Below are positions 9,497-17,609 of a DNA stretch of 64,000 nt, piece after piece. The notes beneath the pieces were generated by a model. It saw nothing but the letters and a program-made list of their open reading frames with translations. It was not told the DNA's origin and made no database searches. A program made the position numbers and the translations under genes. This stretch comes from Synechococcus sp. PROS-9-1 (GTDB lineage Bacteria; Cyanobacteriota; Cyanobacteriia; PCC-6307; Cyanobiaceae). The first letter of the stretch is position 1; each line of letters begins with the position of its first letter. Location: contig NZ_CP047961.1 in the NCBI RefSeq assembly GCF_014279775.1, positions 1,984,001 to 2,048,000 on the forward strand, given 5' to 3'.

Positions 9497-9895
9497 TTAA
9501 TCCTGAACGTAAGTACTTCCGTCCCGCAAGCACTGTTCAGCCTTCTGAAGTTCCCGGCCTAAATACAACGCATGATCTAAACGGCTAAGGGGATGGTCTA
9601 CTTCCCCTTCGCTTAAATGAATCCCCACCTCTTTTGCAGTGCGCCCTCGCCAAATGGCCGACGGCGTTCTCGGACCATCCTGGCGGCAAGCGATCACTTC
9701 CCCGGAGTCGGTATCTCGTGCAATGCCTTGCTCATCGATCGTGTTGACATAGTGCTCAACAACCAATTCAGCGGCAGCAACATCCACTCGAATCAAGAAA
9801 TAACCCAACGGATCCAAAGCTATAAAACGCTGCGACAACTGATCATCCAGCTGAGCACACGCGTTTCGGTCAATGGCGGTGTTGATCTGGTTCAA
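9497..9895 (-). CDS. DUF4346 family protein
   Basis: A 132-residue soluble protein resembling the cyanobacterial DUF4346 family (dihydropteroate synthase-related annotation in databases, function unknown). Recognisable parts are LDPLGYFLIRVD near the start, the NTIDEQGIARDTDSGEVI segment and RTAKEVGIHLSEGE followed by SRLDHALYLGREL. The start is TTG at 9895, with no ATG at a suitable position. It lies downstream of the FemAB-like gene on the same strand (24-base gap) and its 3' end stops four bases from the radical SAM gene, converging on it. Confidence 0.75.
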   Translation of the reverse strand: MNQINTAIDRNACAQLDDQLSQRFIALDPLGYFLIRVDVAAAELVVEHYVNTIDEQGIARDTDSGEVIACRQDGPRTPSAIWRGRTAKEVGIHLSEGEVDHPLSRLDHALYLGRELQKAEQCLRDGSTYVQD

Positions 9896-9919
9896 TCTGG
9901 CAGCGATGCTCTTCTCAAC

Positions 9920-11101
9920 TTACAGAGCAAGTGAAGGCGTCTCTTTTCGAAAAGGCAGCTCAGCATTGATTGCCTCAATCTCCTCGAGCATCAGTGGATT
10001 GACCGTTCCGAGCCAGCCACGAATCAGGCCATCCATCTGGGGTTCATACCAGCGGTGGAGGCTGGTATGAGGTCGGGCCACAAACCCACGCCTTCGTTTA
10101 TGGCTCCCTCCTGCTCCTGGATCAAAACTCTTCAGTCCTTGCTTTAGAGCCCACTCGATCGGGGCGTAATAGCAAACCTCAAAATGCAAACAATCAATCT
10201 CTTCATTGCTGCCCCAGTAACGGCCCCAGAGCGACGCATCATCGTGAACGCAAAGTGACATGGCTACTGGCTCATGGGGGTTGCCGCGATGAGCACTAAA
10301 GAGAACTATCTGCTCACGCAACGAGTTCGTAGCCAAAGCATCGAAAAATGATTCGTCGAGGTATTTACTACCCCACATCCCCCAACGAGCACAGTGCTGT
10401 TGATAGAACCGATGCATGCATTGCATCAAGGGAGGGTCGAGGTCCTCACCAGACAGAGGCGTGATCTCAAGGCCTGCTTCACGGACTGCCTTACGCTCTC
10501 TTTTGATATTGCGGCGCTGATTAGCATTAAATCCTGCTAAATAGTCGCCAAAATTTGTCTGACCATCGGATGTCCAAAGACTCTGCTGATTCAACCAAGA
10601 GGCGCAACCTGCCGCTTCTGCTAAAGGACGCCAGAGCGGATCTACATAGAGAAAGTTGCAGCTGAGGATTCCATTATTACGAGCGAAGGTATCAATTAAC
10701 TCCAGCATGAGTTGAGTCAATGCCGCAAGATCTTCATCTGCAGCCACATGAAAGCGATAGCCCTGTACCGGGCTTACGGGGCTCATCCCAATCAACTTTG
10801 GGTAATAACGAAGACCAAGATCGCCAGCGAGTCTTGCGAACGCTTGGTCAAACACAAATTCCCCATAGCTGTGGCCCTTGAGATAAAGCGGCGCGACCGC
10901 ACAAAGATGGTCCTCTCCACGCCACAGGGAGAGGTGCAGTGGCTGCCATCCCTGGTTGGGCGCCACGCTCCCAGAATCCTCAAGGGCAGCGAGCCAATTC
11001 CAGCGATAGAAGGGAATGACTTCAGGACCAAGCAACTGCTCCCACTGCTGTTCGGGTATTTCCCGAATCGAGCGATGCCAACGAGCCTTCAGGGATGCCA
11101 T
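9920..11101 (-). CDS. FemAB-like GNAT-fold acyltransferase
   Basis: A 393-residue protein of the FemAB_like (peptidogalycan biosynthesis, PF04339) type. Seen in order are VIPFYRWNWLAALEDSGSV near the N-terminus, GEFVFDQAFA, the basic NANQRRNIKRERKAV helix near residue 210, and the C-terminal GGSHKRRRGFVARPHTS block. Relatives carry the FemX/GNAT fold and are thought to transfer acyl or aminoacyl groups; no substrate is established. The ATG at 11101 is chosen; TTG five codons earlier is also open. It precedes DUF4346 on the same strand. Confidence 0.8.
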   Translation of the reverse strand: MASLKARWHRSIREIPEQQWEQLLGPEVIPFYRWNWLAALEDSGSVAPNQGWQPLHLSLWRGEDHLCAVAPLYLKGHSYGEFVFDQAFARLAGDLGLRYYPKLIGMSPVSPVQGYRFHVAADEDLAALTQLMLELIDTFARNNGILSCNFLYVDPLWRPLAEAAGCASWLNQQSLWTSDGQTNFGDYLAGFNANQRRNIKRERKAVREAGLEITPLSGEDLDPPLMQCMHRFYQQHCARWGMWGSKYLDESFFDALATNSLREQIVLFSAHRGNPHEPVAMSLCVHDDASLWGRYWGSNEEIDCLHFEVCYYAPIEWALKQGLKSFDPGAGGSHKRRRGFVARPHTSLHRWYEPQMDGLIRGWLGTVNPLMLEEIEAINAELPFRKETPSLAL

Positions 11102-11125
11102 AACCGGCGAAGACAACGGCGAAGA

Positions 11126-11308
11126 TCAAGACCCTAACCAGTGAGAGCCGTCGGAGTCACACTGAACGCAGGCCAGTTCTATCCAACCTGCTGTGAGCCA
11201 TTTAACCCCACGAAAAAAGCGGGTGGTTTTAACGTTCTTGGCGCTTAGCTTGATGCTCAGCGGAGGTGCACTCCAAGCAGGAGTACTGGAGCCGTTGCTG
11301 CAAATCAT
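11126..11308 (-). CDS. Small Cys-containing ORF (doubtful)
   Basis: A 60-residue frame whose last 24 residues look protein-like, KWLTAGWIELACVQCDSDG followed by SHWLGS, with a CxxC pair and tryptophans as in small zinc-ribbon proteins. The first 35 residues are low in character. It would lie 24 bases upstream of the FemAB-like gene in the same direction. It overlaps the opposite-strand 56-codon ORF at 11193-11363; probably at most one of the two is functional. No good ribosome-binding site is seen next to the ATG at 11308. Confidence 0.3.
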   Translation of the reverse strand: MICSNGSSTPAWSAPPLSIKLSAKNVKTTRFFRGVKWLTAGWIELACVQCDSDGSHWLGS

Positions 11309-11363
11309 GCGTCCAAAACAGGATGTCCCCCTAAGCGAGCTTTTTCAGCGACTGCGTCCATAA
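11193..11363 (+). CDS. Small membrane-anchored hypothetical protein
   Basis: A 56-residue frame with a GTG start, reading SHLTPRKKRVVLTFLALSL then a short hydrophobic stretch, GGALQAGVLEPLL, and ending ELFQRLRP. The basic start followed by about 18 hydrophobic residues gives a convincing membrane anchor or uncleaved signal. I do not recognise a family. The stop overlaps the tail of the RibD-like gene by 19 bases on the opposite strand. The start has no clear Shine-Dalgarno sequence, and the ORF competes with one on the other strand. Confidence 0.45.
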   Translation: MSHLTPRKKRVVLTFLALSLMLSGGALQAGVLEPLLQIMRPKQDVPLSELFQRLRP

Positions 11364-12001
11364 CGAACCACAAGCTCATTGCCGCTCAGTCGCTCGGCCG
11401 ATAACAGCGTCCAAGCGTCGGGCTGCGCGAGCGCCGCTGGCATGCTGCATCCATCGATCGGAATCCAGCTGAACCGACCTCCCAGAAGGCATGGGCTCAG
11501 GGTGAGCTGCAGCTCATCCACTTGATCGGCTTCCAATAACGATCCGCAGAGGCCCGCCCCTCCAAGAAGAACAAGGCGATGAAAGCCCAATGCAGCGAGC
11601 TCAACCAAGGTGCTCTCCCAAGACGCTTGCAACCGATGAGTGGTGGAGAAACCATCCACTGACAACCGATCTGGGGTCAAGAGATGACGCTCAATCTCTT
11701 GTTGAAAAAACGGCCACTCCAGACAAAAATCTGGGCGGCGACTCACCACGAGAGCCGTTGGCTGCAGGGGCCGTCCGTCTTGCTTGCGCTGAGCCAAAAG
11801 CTGTTGCTCATGAATCAAACAAGTGCAGCGGTGGGCCCGCAGTGTTCCTGCACCGATCAGGACAGCATCGGACCAAGCCAAAGCCTGCTCAAGCACGTGC
11901 CTATCACCAGCACCGCCCAGCTGAGCGGCCCCTCCAGAGGCAGGTGCAAGCCGTCCATCCAGGCTGACGGCTAGAACCAGGCGAACCGACGGTCGCTCCA
12001 C
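11345..12001 (-). CDS. RibD C-terminal domain reductase
   Basis: A 218-residue protein that consists only of the RibD_C (dihydrofolate reductase-like) domain, the part which reduces 5-amino-6-ribosylamino-uracil phosphate in riboflavin synthesis. Seen are SLDGRLAPASG near the N-terminus, ALAWSDAVLIGAGTLRAH (substrate/NADPH region), VLLGGAGLCGSLLEADQVDEL and the C-terminal LSPCLLGG. The zinc deaminase domain of bifunctional RibD is absent, so it either works with a separate deaminase or acts on a related pterin or pyrimidine. The start codon is GTG. It is 27 bases downstream of the PTPS-like gene, which could share a pterin or flavin theme. Confidence 0.8.
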   Translation of the reverse strand: MERPSVRLVLAVSLDGRLAPASGGAAQLGGAGDRHVLEQALAWSDAVLIGAGTLRAHRCTCLIHEQQLLAQRKQDGRPLQPTALVVSRRPDFCLEWPFFQQEIERHLLTPDRLSVDGFSTTHRLQASWESTLVELAALGFHRLVLLGGAGLCGSLLEADQVDELQLTLSPCLLGGRFSWIPIDGCSMPAALAQPDAWTLLSAERLSGNELVVRYGRSR

Positions 12002-12028
12002 GTTGAAACAGCCTCAGTTGAAACAGCC

Positions 12029-12949
12029 CTAGCCGTTCACGACGGAATGCATCGCTTCGGGCATCGCGTTGAGTGCAGGAGCTTCGGCGTACACCTCAGC
12101 AGCGTTATTAGGACTCTCCTGAAGCCGCACCTTGTGAAGCTGAGCGCCAATGGCGCGCACAGGAGTGGTCAGTCGATCAACGATGTGAAGAGCAATGTTC
12201 TCAGCGGTAGGAACACATTCGGCGAAGTGGGCAACGTCCTTGTTGAGGAAGGTGTGGTCAAAAGGCTCAACGACCAGATCGCTCACGAGACGCTGAAGCG
12301 CTGCTAAATCGCAAACCATCCCAGTGCGGGGATCAATGCTTCCGCGAACAGTCACATCCACTAAATAGTTGTGGCCATGACCATGGGGTCTGGCACATTT
12401 GCCGTAGATCTGCTCATTTTCCTCTTGGCTCAACTCTGGTCTTGCCAGACGGTGCGCAGCGGCGAAGTGAGTGCGGATGGTGAGATAGGCGTCCATGGTT
12501 TGTCCGAGGTAGTCGGCCCACAGGCCTGATGATTCATAGAGGCGCAGCGCCACAAGCGGGAGCTGATTGGCCAACCGAGACCAGATGATCCGAACAAGAG
12601 CTTCGGTGGTTGGCAGGCAACCCTCCGAACTGGTGACATCGAATTCTGGCCAAGCCTCATTGAGGAAGCGGAAATCGAGTTGTTCAGTGATCTCCGAACG
12701 AATCGCATGCTTCACCTCAGAGAGGTTCAGCACCATGCCGTTGGCGTCGAGGCCACCAGCCATGGAAACGATCAATTCGTAATTGTGTCCATGGCCAGGG
12801 GCCATCGCACACGATCCAAAGCGGGCCGCATTGTCATCAGCACTTAATTCCGGCAACCAATAACGGTGGCTGGAGCTGAAGCAGGCTCGGCGGGTGATGA
12901 CACAGCCACGACCTTGGCCGTGCGGTGCCGTCGTGATGGCATCAGTCAT
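12029..12949 (-). CDS. Tandem 6-pyruvoyl-tetrahydropterin synthase/QueD-like protein
   Basis: A 306-residue protein made of two PTPS/QueD domains. Domain 2 (about residues 155-300) has the zinc histidines (FAAAHRL, HGHNY), the cysteine in GKCARPHGHGH, the DH dyad in FDHTFLN and a final QESPNNAAEVY glutamate. Domain 1 (about residues 15-150) keeps SSSHRYW and CAMAPGHGHNY, but the dyad reads LDFRFLN, with Phe in place of His. The C-x3-H-G spacing in domain 2 is that of QueD (7-deazaguanine path), while C-x5-HGH is also present, as in PTPS. Which reaction it does is therefore open. It diverges from aroK. Confidence 0.85.
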   Translation of the reverse strand: MTDAITTAPHGQGRGCVITRRACFSSSHRYWLPELSADDNAARFGSCAMAPGHGHNYELIVSMAGGLDANGMVLNLSEVKHAIRSEITEQLDFRFLNEAWPEFDVTSSEGCLPTTEALVRIIWSRLANQLPLVALRLYESSGLWADYLGQTMDAYLTIRTHFAAAHRLARPELSQEENEQIYGKCARPHGHGHNYLVDVTVRGSIDPRTGMVCDLAALQRLVSDLVVEPFDHTFLNKDVAHFAECVPTAENIALHIVDRLTTPVRAIGAQLHKVRLQESPNNAAEVYAEAPALNAMPEAMHSVVNG

Positions 12950-13001
12950 GACGTGGTCTGACCAGCGATCATCCTAGTGAGTTCACCCACCTGCCGAACC
13001 G

Positions 13002-13616
13002 ATGGCTGACGGCGCGACCACGACACCACACCCTTTGAAGGCCCGTCTGGGCGGCCGCAACCTCTACCTGGTCGGAATGATGGGAAGCGGCAAAAGCAGC
13101 ACAGGACGCCCATTAGCTCAACGACTGGGCTATGGCTTCGTCGATGCCGATGGAGTCGTGGAAGCGCTGGCTGGCCGCCCGATTCCCCAAATCTTTGAGA
13201 CTGATGGTGAGCAAGGGTTCCGAGCACTCGAGAGTCAGGTGCTGCAGGCCATTGGCGAGCGCCATTCGCTCGTGGTTGCGACCGGTGGTGGGGTGATCAC
13301 ACAACCAGAAAACTGGGGCGTTCTGCATCAAGGGATCGTGATCTGGCTTGCGCCTGAACGGGACCAACTTCTGGCGCGTCTGCTTGCGGATCCAGGGGCA
13401 AGGCCACTGCTTCAGGAGCGCGATCCTGGCGCGGCTCTAGATGCGCTCCTTGAAGCTCGGACCCCTCTTTATGCCGAGGCCGATTTACGGATCAAGGTGG
13501 GCGACGAAACGGTCAATGCTGTGACAGAGCGCATCCTTGAGGCCATCCCTGGCATTCTCAAACCCCATGAGCTCATGTTCCAGGCTCCAAGCGCACCGCA
13601 AACCACTGAAGATTGA
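13002..13616 (+). CDS. aroK: Shikimate kinase
   Basis: Cytoplasmic kinase that phosphorylates shikimate with ATP in chorismate and aromatic amino acid synthesis. The P-loop [10 protein letters not shown] is at about residues 26-35, followed by the substrate-binding GYGFVDADG and FRALESQVL, the GGG motif in VVATGGGVI, and the adenine-binding region with ARPLLQ. The 204 residues are slightly longer than the usual 170-180 because of extra residues at both ends. ATG start at 13002. The gene's 3' end overlaps the CRR7 gene by 44 bases on the other strand. Confidence 0.95.
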   Translation: MADGATTTPHPLKARLGGRNLYLVGMMGSGKSSTGRPLAQRLGYGFVDADGVVEALAGRPIPQIFETDGEQGFRALESQVLQAIGERHSLVVATGGGVITQPENWGVLHQGIVIWLAPERDQLLARLLADPGARPLLQERDPGAALDALLEARTPLYAEADLRIKVGDETVNAVTERILEAIPGILKPHELMFQAPSAPQTTED

Positions 13617-13833
13617 ACCCTGGAGCCAATTCGAGATCGCACGCCGTATCCAACAGCCTTTCTGCGGCAGCAGATGAGGAGCCAAAATCACGCAAATCAC
13701 TAGGTAGCACTGACATGTTTTCCAACTGCTCCGTCAGCCATGTCAGGGTGTCGTCGGAACTGAGCAGTTGTTCTGGCTTGCCCGGTTCAAGCACTACATA
13801 GTGATCACAAGCACGGATGAGGGGATCGGACAT
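13573..13833 (-). CDS. CRR7 family protein, NDH-1 assembly
   Basis: An 86-residue protein that I recognise as the chlororespiratory reduction 7 (CRR7) family: [20 protein letters not shown] at the start, [20 protein letters not shown] in the middle and [19 protein letters not shown] at the end. In plants CRR7 is needed for assembly of the chloroplast NDH complex; the cyanobacterial role is inferred from that. The ATG at 13833 is taken because the family begins there. It overlaps aroK tail to tail by 44 bases and the next gene head to head by 17 bases, so no separate promoter space exists upstream. Confidence 0.78.
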   Translation of the reverse strand: MSDPLIRACDHYVVLEPGKPEQLLSSDDTLTWLTEQLENMSVLPSDLRDFGSSSAAAERLLDTACDLELAPGFNLQWFAVRLEPGT

Positions 13834-14620
13834 AACTCGGCCACTGCTGGCACTGATCATGGCCGTGCTTCTTCTAAGTGGGCCCTCAAAACCGGCCCTA
13901 GCGGACAACACCCAAAATAATCAGCAGCTCGAAGCCCGCCTAGAAGCATGGCCAGCCTGGTCGGATCCTGCTGCTCTGCCGCGGCCACGAGCCAAACAGG
14001 ATTTGGTCTATCCAGATTGGTTTGAAGGGCTTTGGGAGGTGGAAAGTCTTGATCTTTTGGCGAATGGAACGGTGGACGAAAGCGTGCCCCCCTTGCAGCA
14101 TTTGGCCCAATTTCAGCTCAATCAGCAGAAGGATGTGGTGGGGAATCGACCGTTTAATGCCAGAGCTGTTGGACGGGCGCTCTTAGGCCAGCAACTCATC
14201 AGCGTGGAGCAAGCCCCTCATCAAGTGAACCGTCAGCTCGCTCGACTGAGCGACGATCGACTGCTGGAAACGACCGTGATCGGGAGGCAACAAACCTCGA
14301 TCCACGCCGCTGCCTTTCTGAGTGATGAGCTTGTTCTCCAGGTCATGCATGGGGCAAGAGCGCCAAGGCTCAGCAGGATTGAAACCCTGAGTCGCTATCA
14401 ACCCTGCCCAGACGTGCCAACCGCTGAAATCATCAGCCGAATCTGTGTGGAGCAATGGCAGCAAACCTATCCAGCTCCCGGGGAAGCCAGCACATCTTTT
14501 GTGCAACGAGCAAGCCGTTACAAGCTCACGCTCACACGGCAGCAGGATCCTGCTGAAACACGCGAGCCTCAAGTTGGTCGCGCCATTCAAACAAAGGCTG
14601 AAGGCGGGGATGATCACTGA
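13817..14620 (+). CDS. Secreted DUF6816-like thylakoid-lumen protein
   Basis: A 267-residue protein with a signal peptide (hydrophobic LLALIMAVLLLSG followed by PALADN at about residues 26-31), then a soluble domain with VYPDWFEGLWEVESLD near residue 70, the FNARAVGRALLG segment and an EIISRICVEQWQQTY segment. The composition fits a cyanobacterial and plastid lumen family that I believe is now called DUF6816; its function is unknown. The start at 13817 overlaps the opposite CRR7 start by 17 bases; an internal ATG at the signal core is too short to be likely. The end overlaps the GST gene by 89 bases. Confidence 0.65.
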   Translation: MRGSDITRPLLALIMAVLLLSGPSKPALADNTQNNQQLEARLEAWPAWSDPAALPRPRAKQDLVYPDWFEGLWEVESLDLLANGTVDESVPPLQHLAQFQLNQQKDVVGNRPFNARAVGRALLGQQLISVEQAPHQVNRQLARLSDDRLLETTVIGRQQTSIHAAAFLSDELVLQVMHGARAPRLSRIETLSRYQPCPDVPTAEIISRICVEQWQQTYPAPGEASTSFVQRASRYKLTLTRQQDPAETREPQVGRAIQTKAEGGDDH

Positions 14621-15272
14621 GACCAGCAACGCCGCGGCCAGCCAATTGAGACCCTGCAGAAGCGGGGAAGCGCAACAGGGATAGCTGCGCCGCCACTGCT
14701 AAATCGGCCAGGCTGAGGGAATCGCCAACCAAGACGCTGTCCGGAGTCAGACCATCCGCAATCGCGATCAGGTTGTGGAGCATGGCGGAACGCTCCTCCT
14801 GGCCAAACAGCTCATTGACCCCACTCAGCCAACCCGTTGGCACTCCAGTCATCACCTGCCGAATCGGGCCCGGTACGTCATCAGGCAAAAGGGCCGCACG
14901 CAGATCAGGATCATCCACCGCTGCCTGAAGCAGAGCCGCGCGGACGGATCCTGCCAGGGTTGTATCGGCCCAGTCTTCGATCAAATGACTCTGGGCCACA
15001 GCGCGAGGGTCCTTTGGGAAGAGCGGCGGCTCGGGCTGCAGCTCGTCCAAGTAACGACAGATCGCGCTGGAATCTGCCACCACCGTATCGCCGTCCACGA
15101 GCACCGGAACTTGCCTTTGCCCTGACAAACGAAACACGGCAAGTTGACCGATCCCAGGAGTGACCTCCACTTCTCGAAAGCTCAAACCTTTGGCATGCAA
15201 GGCCATTCGCACCTTGAGGCAGAAGGCGGAATGACGGAATTGATGCAGCTCAAGCATGACCGTCTTTGCCAT
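14532..15272 (-). CDS. Glutathione S-transferase family protein
   Basis: A 246-residue GST with an N-terminal thioredoxin-like domain (ELHQFRHSAFCLKVRMAL, then QVPVLVDGDTVVADSSAICRY, where V-P and D-S-S-A-I bind glutathione) and an all-helical C-terminal domain with DSLSLADLAVAAQL. The HSAFC motif near residue 17 supplies a possible catalytic serine or cysteine. Such enzymes conjugate or reduce electrophiles; the substrate is unknown. It diverges from ycf33 (43 bases between starts), and its 3' end overlaps the neighbouring lumen protein. Confidence 0.88.
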   Translation of the reverse strand: MAKTVMLELHQFRHSAFCLKVRMALHAKGLSFREVEVTPGIGQLAVFRLSGQRQVPVLVDGDTVVADSSAICRYLDELQPEPPLFPKDPRAVAQSHLIEDWADTTLAGSVRAALLQAAVDDPDLRAALLPDDVPGPIRQVMTGVPTGWLSGVNELFGQEERSAMLHNLIAIADGLTPDSVLVGDSLSLADLAVAAQLSLLRFPASAGSQLAGRGVAGLSDHPRLQPLFEWRDQLEARVFQQDPAAV

Positions 15273-15315
15273 AAGCCGGCAGAGTAGCTATCAGATTCAT
15301 TTCACTGCCAGGACC

Positions 15316-15525
15316 ATGCGCGAGTTTTTCGTCAATGTGACGCGTTACCCGCGCTATCTCATTGCCTTCACTCTTGGAGTGCTCAACTCCGTTGCCGAGC
15401 CCCTAGCTCAGCGGCGCAGCAATCCCGTCACCGCAGTTGCTCTGATCGGGGCTTTGATTAGTGGCTTCATCACCCTGAGCCTGGTGCTGCGTGCCATGGT
15501 GACTACTACAGCACCACTGAGCTGA
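15316..15525 (+). CDS. ycf33: Ycf33 (DUF751) family membrane protein
   Basis: A 69-residue protein with one or two hydrophobic helices, starting [20 protein letters not shown] and continuing with [10 protein letters not shown] and a C-terminal [20 protein letters not shown] helix. This matches the Ycf33/DUF751 family of cyanobacteria and algal plastids, whose role is not established. The ATG at 15316 follows AGGA at a good distance and matches the family start; the open frame continues 20 codons upstream without protein character. It is two bases upstream of rbfA, hence in the same operon. Confidence 0.85.
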   Translation: MREFFVNVTRYPRYLIAFTLGVLNSVAEPLAQRRSNPVTAVALIGALISGFITLSLVLRAMVTTTAPLS

Positions 15526-15527
15526 CG

Positions 15528-15932
15528 ATGGCCCAGGGACGTCGAGTTGAACGGGTTGCCGCCTTGATCCGCAAGGAAACCAGCGAGCTGCTCATCAATG
15601 GGATCCGTGACGAGCGGGTCCATCAAGGGATGGTGAGCATTACCGAGGTGGAGGTCAGCGGCGACCTTCAACATTGTCGAATTTTCGTCAGTGTCTTCGG
15701 CGAACAAGCGCAAAAAGACGAAGTCATGGAAGGCCTTGAGGCAGCAAGAGGCTTCCTCCGTGGAGAGTTAGGCCGTCGGTTGCAAATGCGCAGAGCCCCT
15801 GAAATCGTTTTCAAGCTCGATCTCGGAATTGAGAAAGGCACCACCGTGCTCCATTTGCTTGGGGAACTCGGACGGGATCGGGAAGAACGAGGAGACGTAC
15901 CGGAAGGAACCGACCTCCCAGACAATCCATGA
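15528..15932 (+). CDS. rbfA: Ribosome-binding factor A
   Basis: Small KH-type protein that binds the 30S subunit and helps mature the 5' end of 16S rRNA. Typical features are [17 protein letters not shown] at the N-terminus, the [20 protein letters not shown] strand region, and [20 protein letters not shown]. The length of 134 residues is normal. The ATG starts two bases after ycf33 and the stop overlaps the ATG of the next gene (ATGA), so ycf33, rbfA and the glycosidase form one transcription unit. Confidence 0.95.
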   Translation: MAQGRRVERVAALIRKETSELLINGIRDERVHQGMVSITEVEVSGDLQHCRIFVSVFGEQAQKDEVMEGLEAARGFLRGELGRRLQMRRAPEIVFKLDLGIEKGTTVLHLLGELGRDREERGDVPEGTDLPDNP

Positions 15933-17569
15933 ATGCAGGCGAGATCCGTCAGGCCGTCGCTCAATTGTTGGTTGTGCGCGCCAGCGGTCATGCCACAGAC
16001 AAGCAAAGGCGATACCCGCGCTGGGAGCTCAGCAATAACGAGTTAGAGCAGCTGTTAGGCGCTGGGGTCGGGGGGGTGATCCTTCTCGGTGGAACAGCCA
16101 CAGAGTTGCAACAACGCTGCCGCACATTGCAACGCTGGGCTGGGCAACCCATCCTGTTATGCGCCGACGTTGAAGAAGGCGTTGGCCAACGCTTTGAGGG
16201 GGCCAGCTGGCTTGTGCCACCAATGGCGCTCGGACGGCTCCATCGGAGAGCTCCACAACAGGCCGTGCAGCTTGCGGAAAACTACGGACGTTGTTGCGGC
16301 AATCAGGCAAAGCGCTGCGGGCTGAATTGGGTGCTGGCTCCGGTTTGCGATGTGAACAGCAACCCCGACAACCCCGTCATCAACGTGCGGGCATGGGGAG
16401 AAGATCCACACACCGTGGGGGAGTTAACAGGAGCCTTTCAGCGTGGACTGGCCGCTACAGGTGTCTTGGGCTGCGCCAAGCATTTCCCTGGGCATGGCGA
16501 CACCTCCACCGACTCCCACCTGGACCTTCCTCTGCTGCAACACAGTCGCGAACGCCTAGAGAGCCTTGAACTTCAACCGTTTCGCACCCTGATCGAGGAG
16601 GGAGTCAGCAGTGTGATGACCGCCCATCTGCTGATTCCAGCGTTAGATAAACAGTGGCCGGCCACCCTCTCCGCCAACGTGCTCACCACGCTTTTACGAG
16701 TTGATCTTGGCTTCAAGGGCCTTGTTGTCACCGATGCTTTGGTGATGGAGGCCATAGCGGCTCGCTACGGAGCAGGCGAAGCCGCAGTGCTGGCATTCGC
16801 GGCAGGCGCTGACCTCATTTTGATGCCGGCCGATGCCGTGGCTGCCATCGACGCCCTCTGCGCTGCACTCCGTTCGGGTCGTGTGCCGATGGCCCGTCTT
16901 CATGACTCTCTGGAACGCCGCCAGGCTGCTGTGCAGTCGATCCCGATGACGCTCGATTCAGGCAACAACGACCACAAGATCGAAAGCGCAGAGGAAAGAT
17001 CCCTCACCTTGGAGCTCGTGACACATTCGCTGGAGATCTCCAACTCTTCAACCGCCAAAGAGTCAACACAGCCCAACCCCATCGATGGCATCAACCTGAT
17101 CCGGGTGGATGGTGTTCTTCCCTGCCCGATGCTTTCTGCGGATGCCCCTGCAATCCTTTTTCCCAAGAGGCTCGGATTCCAATCTGTGCTGAGTCATCCC
17201 CTCGGGATTTCTCCGTGGACAGATCCTGCAGAGCCTCTGGCGCCTCTGGCGATCGATCGCCTCGGGCAAGGGCCTCTGCTCCTGCAATTATTTGTGCGCG
17301 GCAATCCATTTCAAGCCAACCGCAGCATTCGGGAACCCTGGGCTGACGCCATCAAACAACTGATTGACTTGAACCGATTGTTTGGCTTGGTGGTCTACGG
17401 AAGCCCCTACGTCTGGGAGGCCCTGAGCGCACTCCTGCCGAGCTCAATTCCAGCGGGCTATAGCCCGGGGCAAATGCCTGACGCACAGCAACAGTTGCTT
17501 GAACGTCTATTGAATCCGGATCCGTCGCCAGCTCTATCCAGGTTGGGCAGCAATGAATTCACCGACTGA
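15929..17569 (+). CDS. GH3 beta-N-acetylhexosaminidase (NagZ-like)
   Basis: Glycoside hydrolase family 3 protein. The NagZ signature [14 protein letters not shown] is present (about residues 176-189), containing the His-Asp pair that NagZ uses as acid/base, and the nucleophile aspartate lies in the VTDALVMEA segment. NagZ removes N-acetylglucosamine from peptidoglycan fragments during cell wall recycling. At 546 residues it is longer than the 340-residue single-domain NagZ, with an extra C-terminal domain of unclear role. The ATG overlaps the rbfA stop. Confidence 0.88.
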   Translation: MNAGEIRQAVAQLLVVRASGHATDKQRRYPRWELSNNELEQLLGAGVGGVILLGGTATELQQRCRTLQRWAGQPILLCADVEEGVGQRFEGASWLVPPMALGRLHRRAPQQAVQLAENYGRCCGNQAKRCGLNWVLAPVCDVNSNPDNPVINVRAWGEDPHTVGELTGAFQRGLAATGVLGCAKHFPGHGDTSTDSHLDLPLLQHSRERLESLELQPFRTLIEEGVSSVMTAHLLIPALDKQWPATLSANVLTTLLRVDLGFKGLVVTDALVMEAIAARYGAGEAAVLAFAAGADLILMPADAVAAIDALCAALRSGRVPMARLHDSLERRQAAVQSIPMTLDSGNNDHKIESAEERSLTLELVTHSLEISNSSTAKESTQPNPIDGINLIRVDGVLPCPMLSADAPAILFPKRLGFQSVLSHPLGISPWTDPAEPLAPLAIDRLGQGPLLLQLFVRGNPFQANRSIREPWADAIKQLIDLNRLFGLVVYGSPYVWEALSALLPSSIPAGYSPGQMPDAQQQLLERLLNPDPSPALSRLGSNEFTD

Positions 17570-17609
17570 ACGGGCCTAGCCTCTGCCCCAGACGTGCCTA
17601 ACCAAGACC

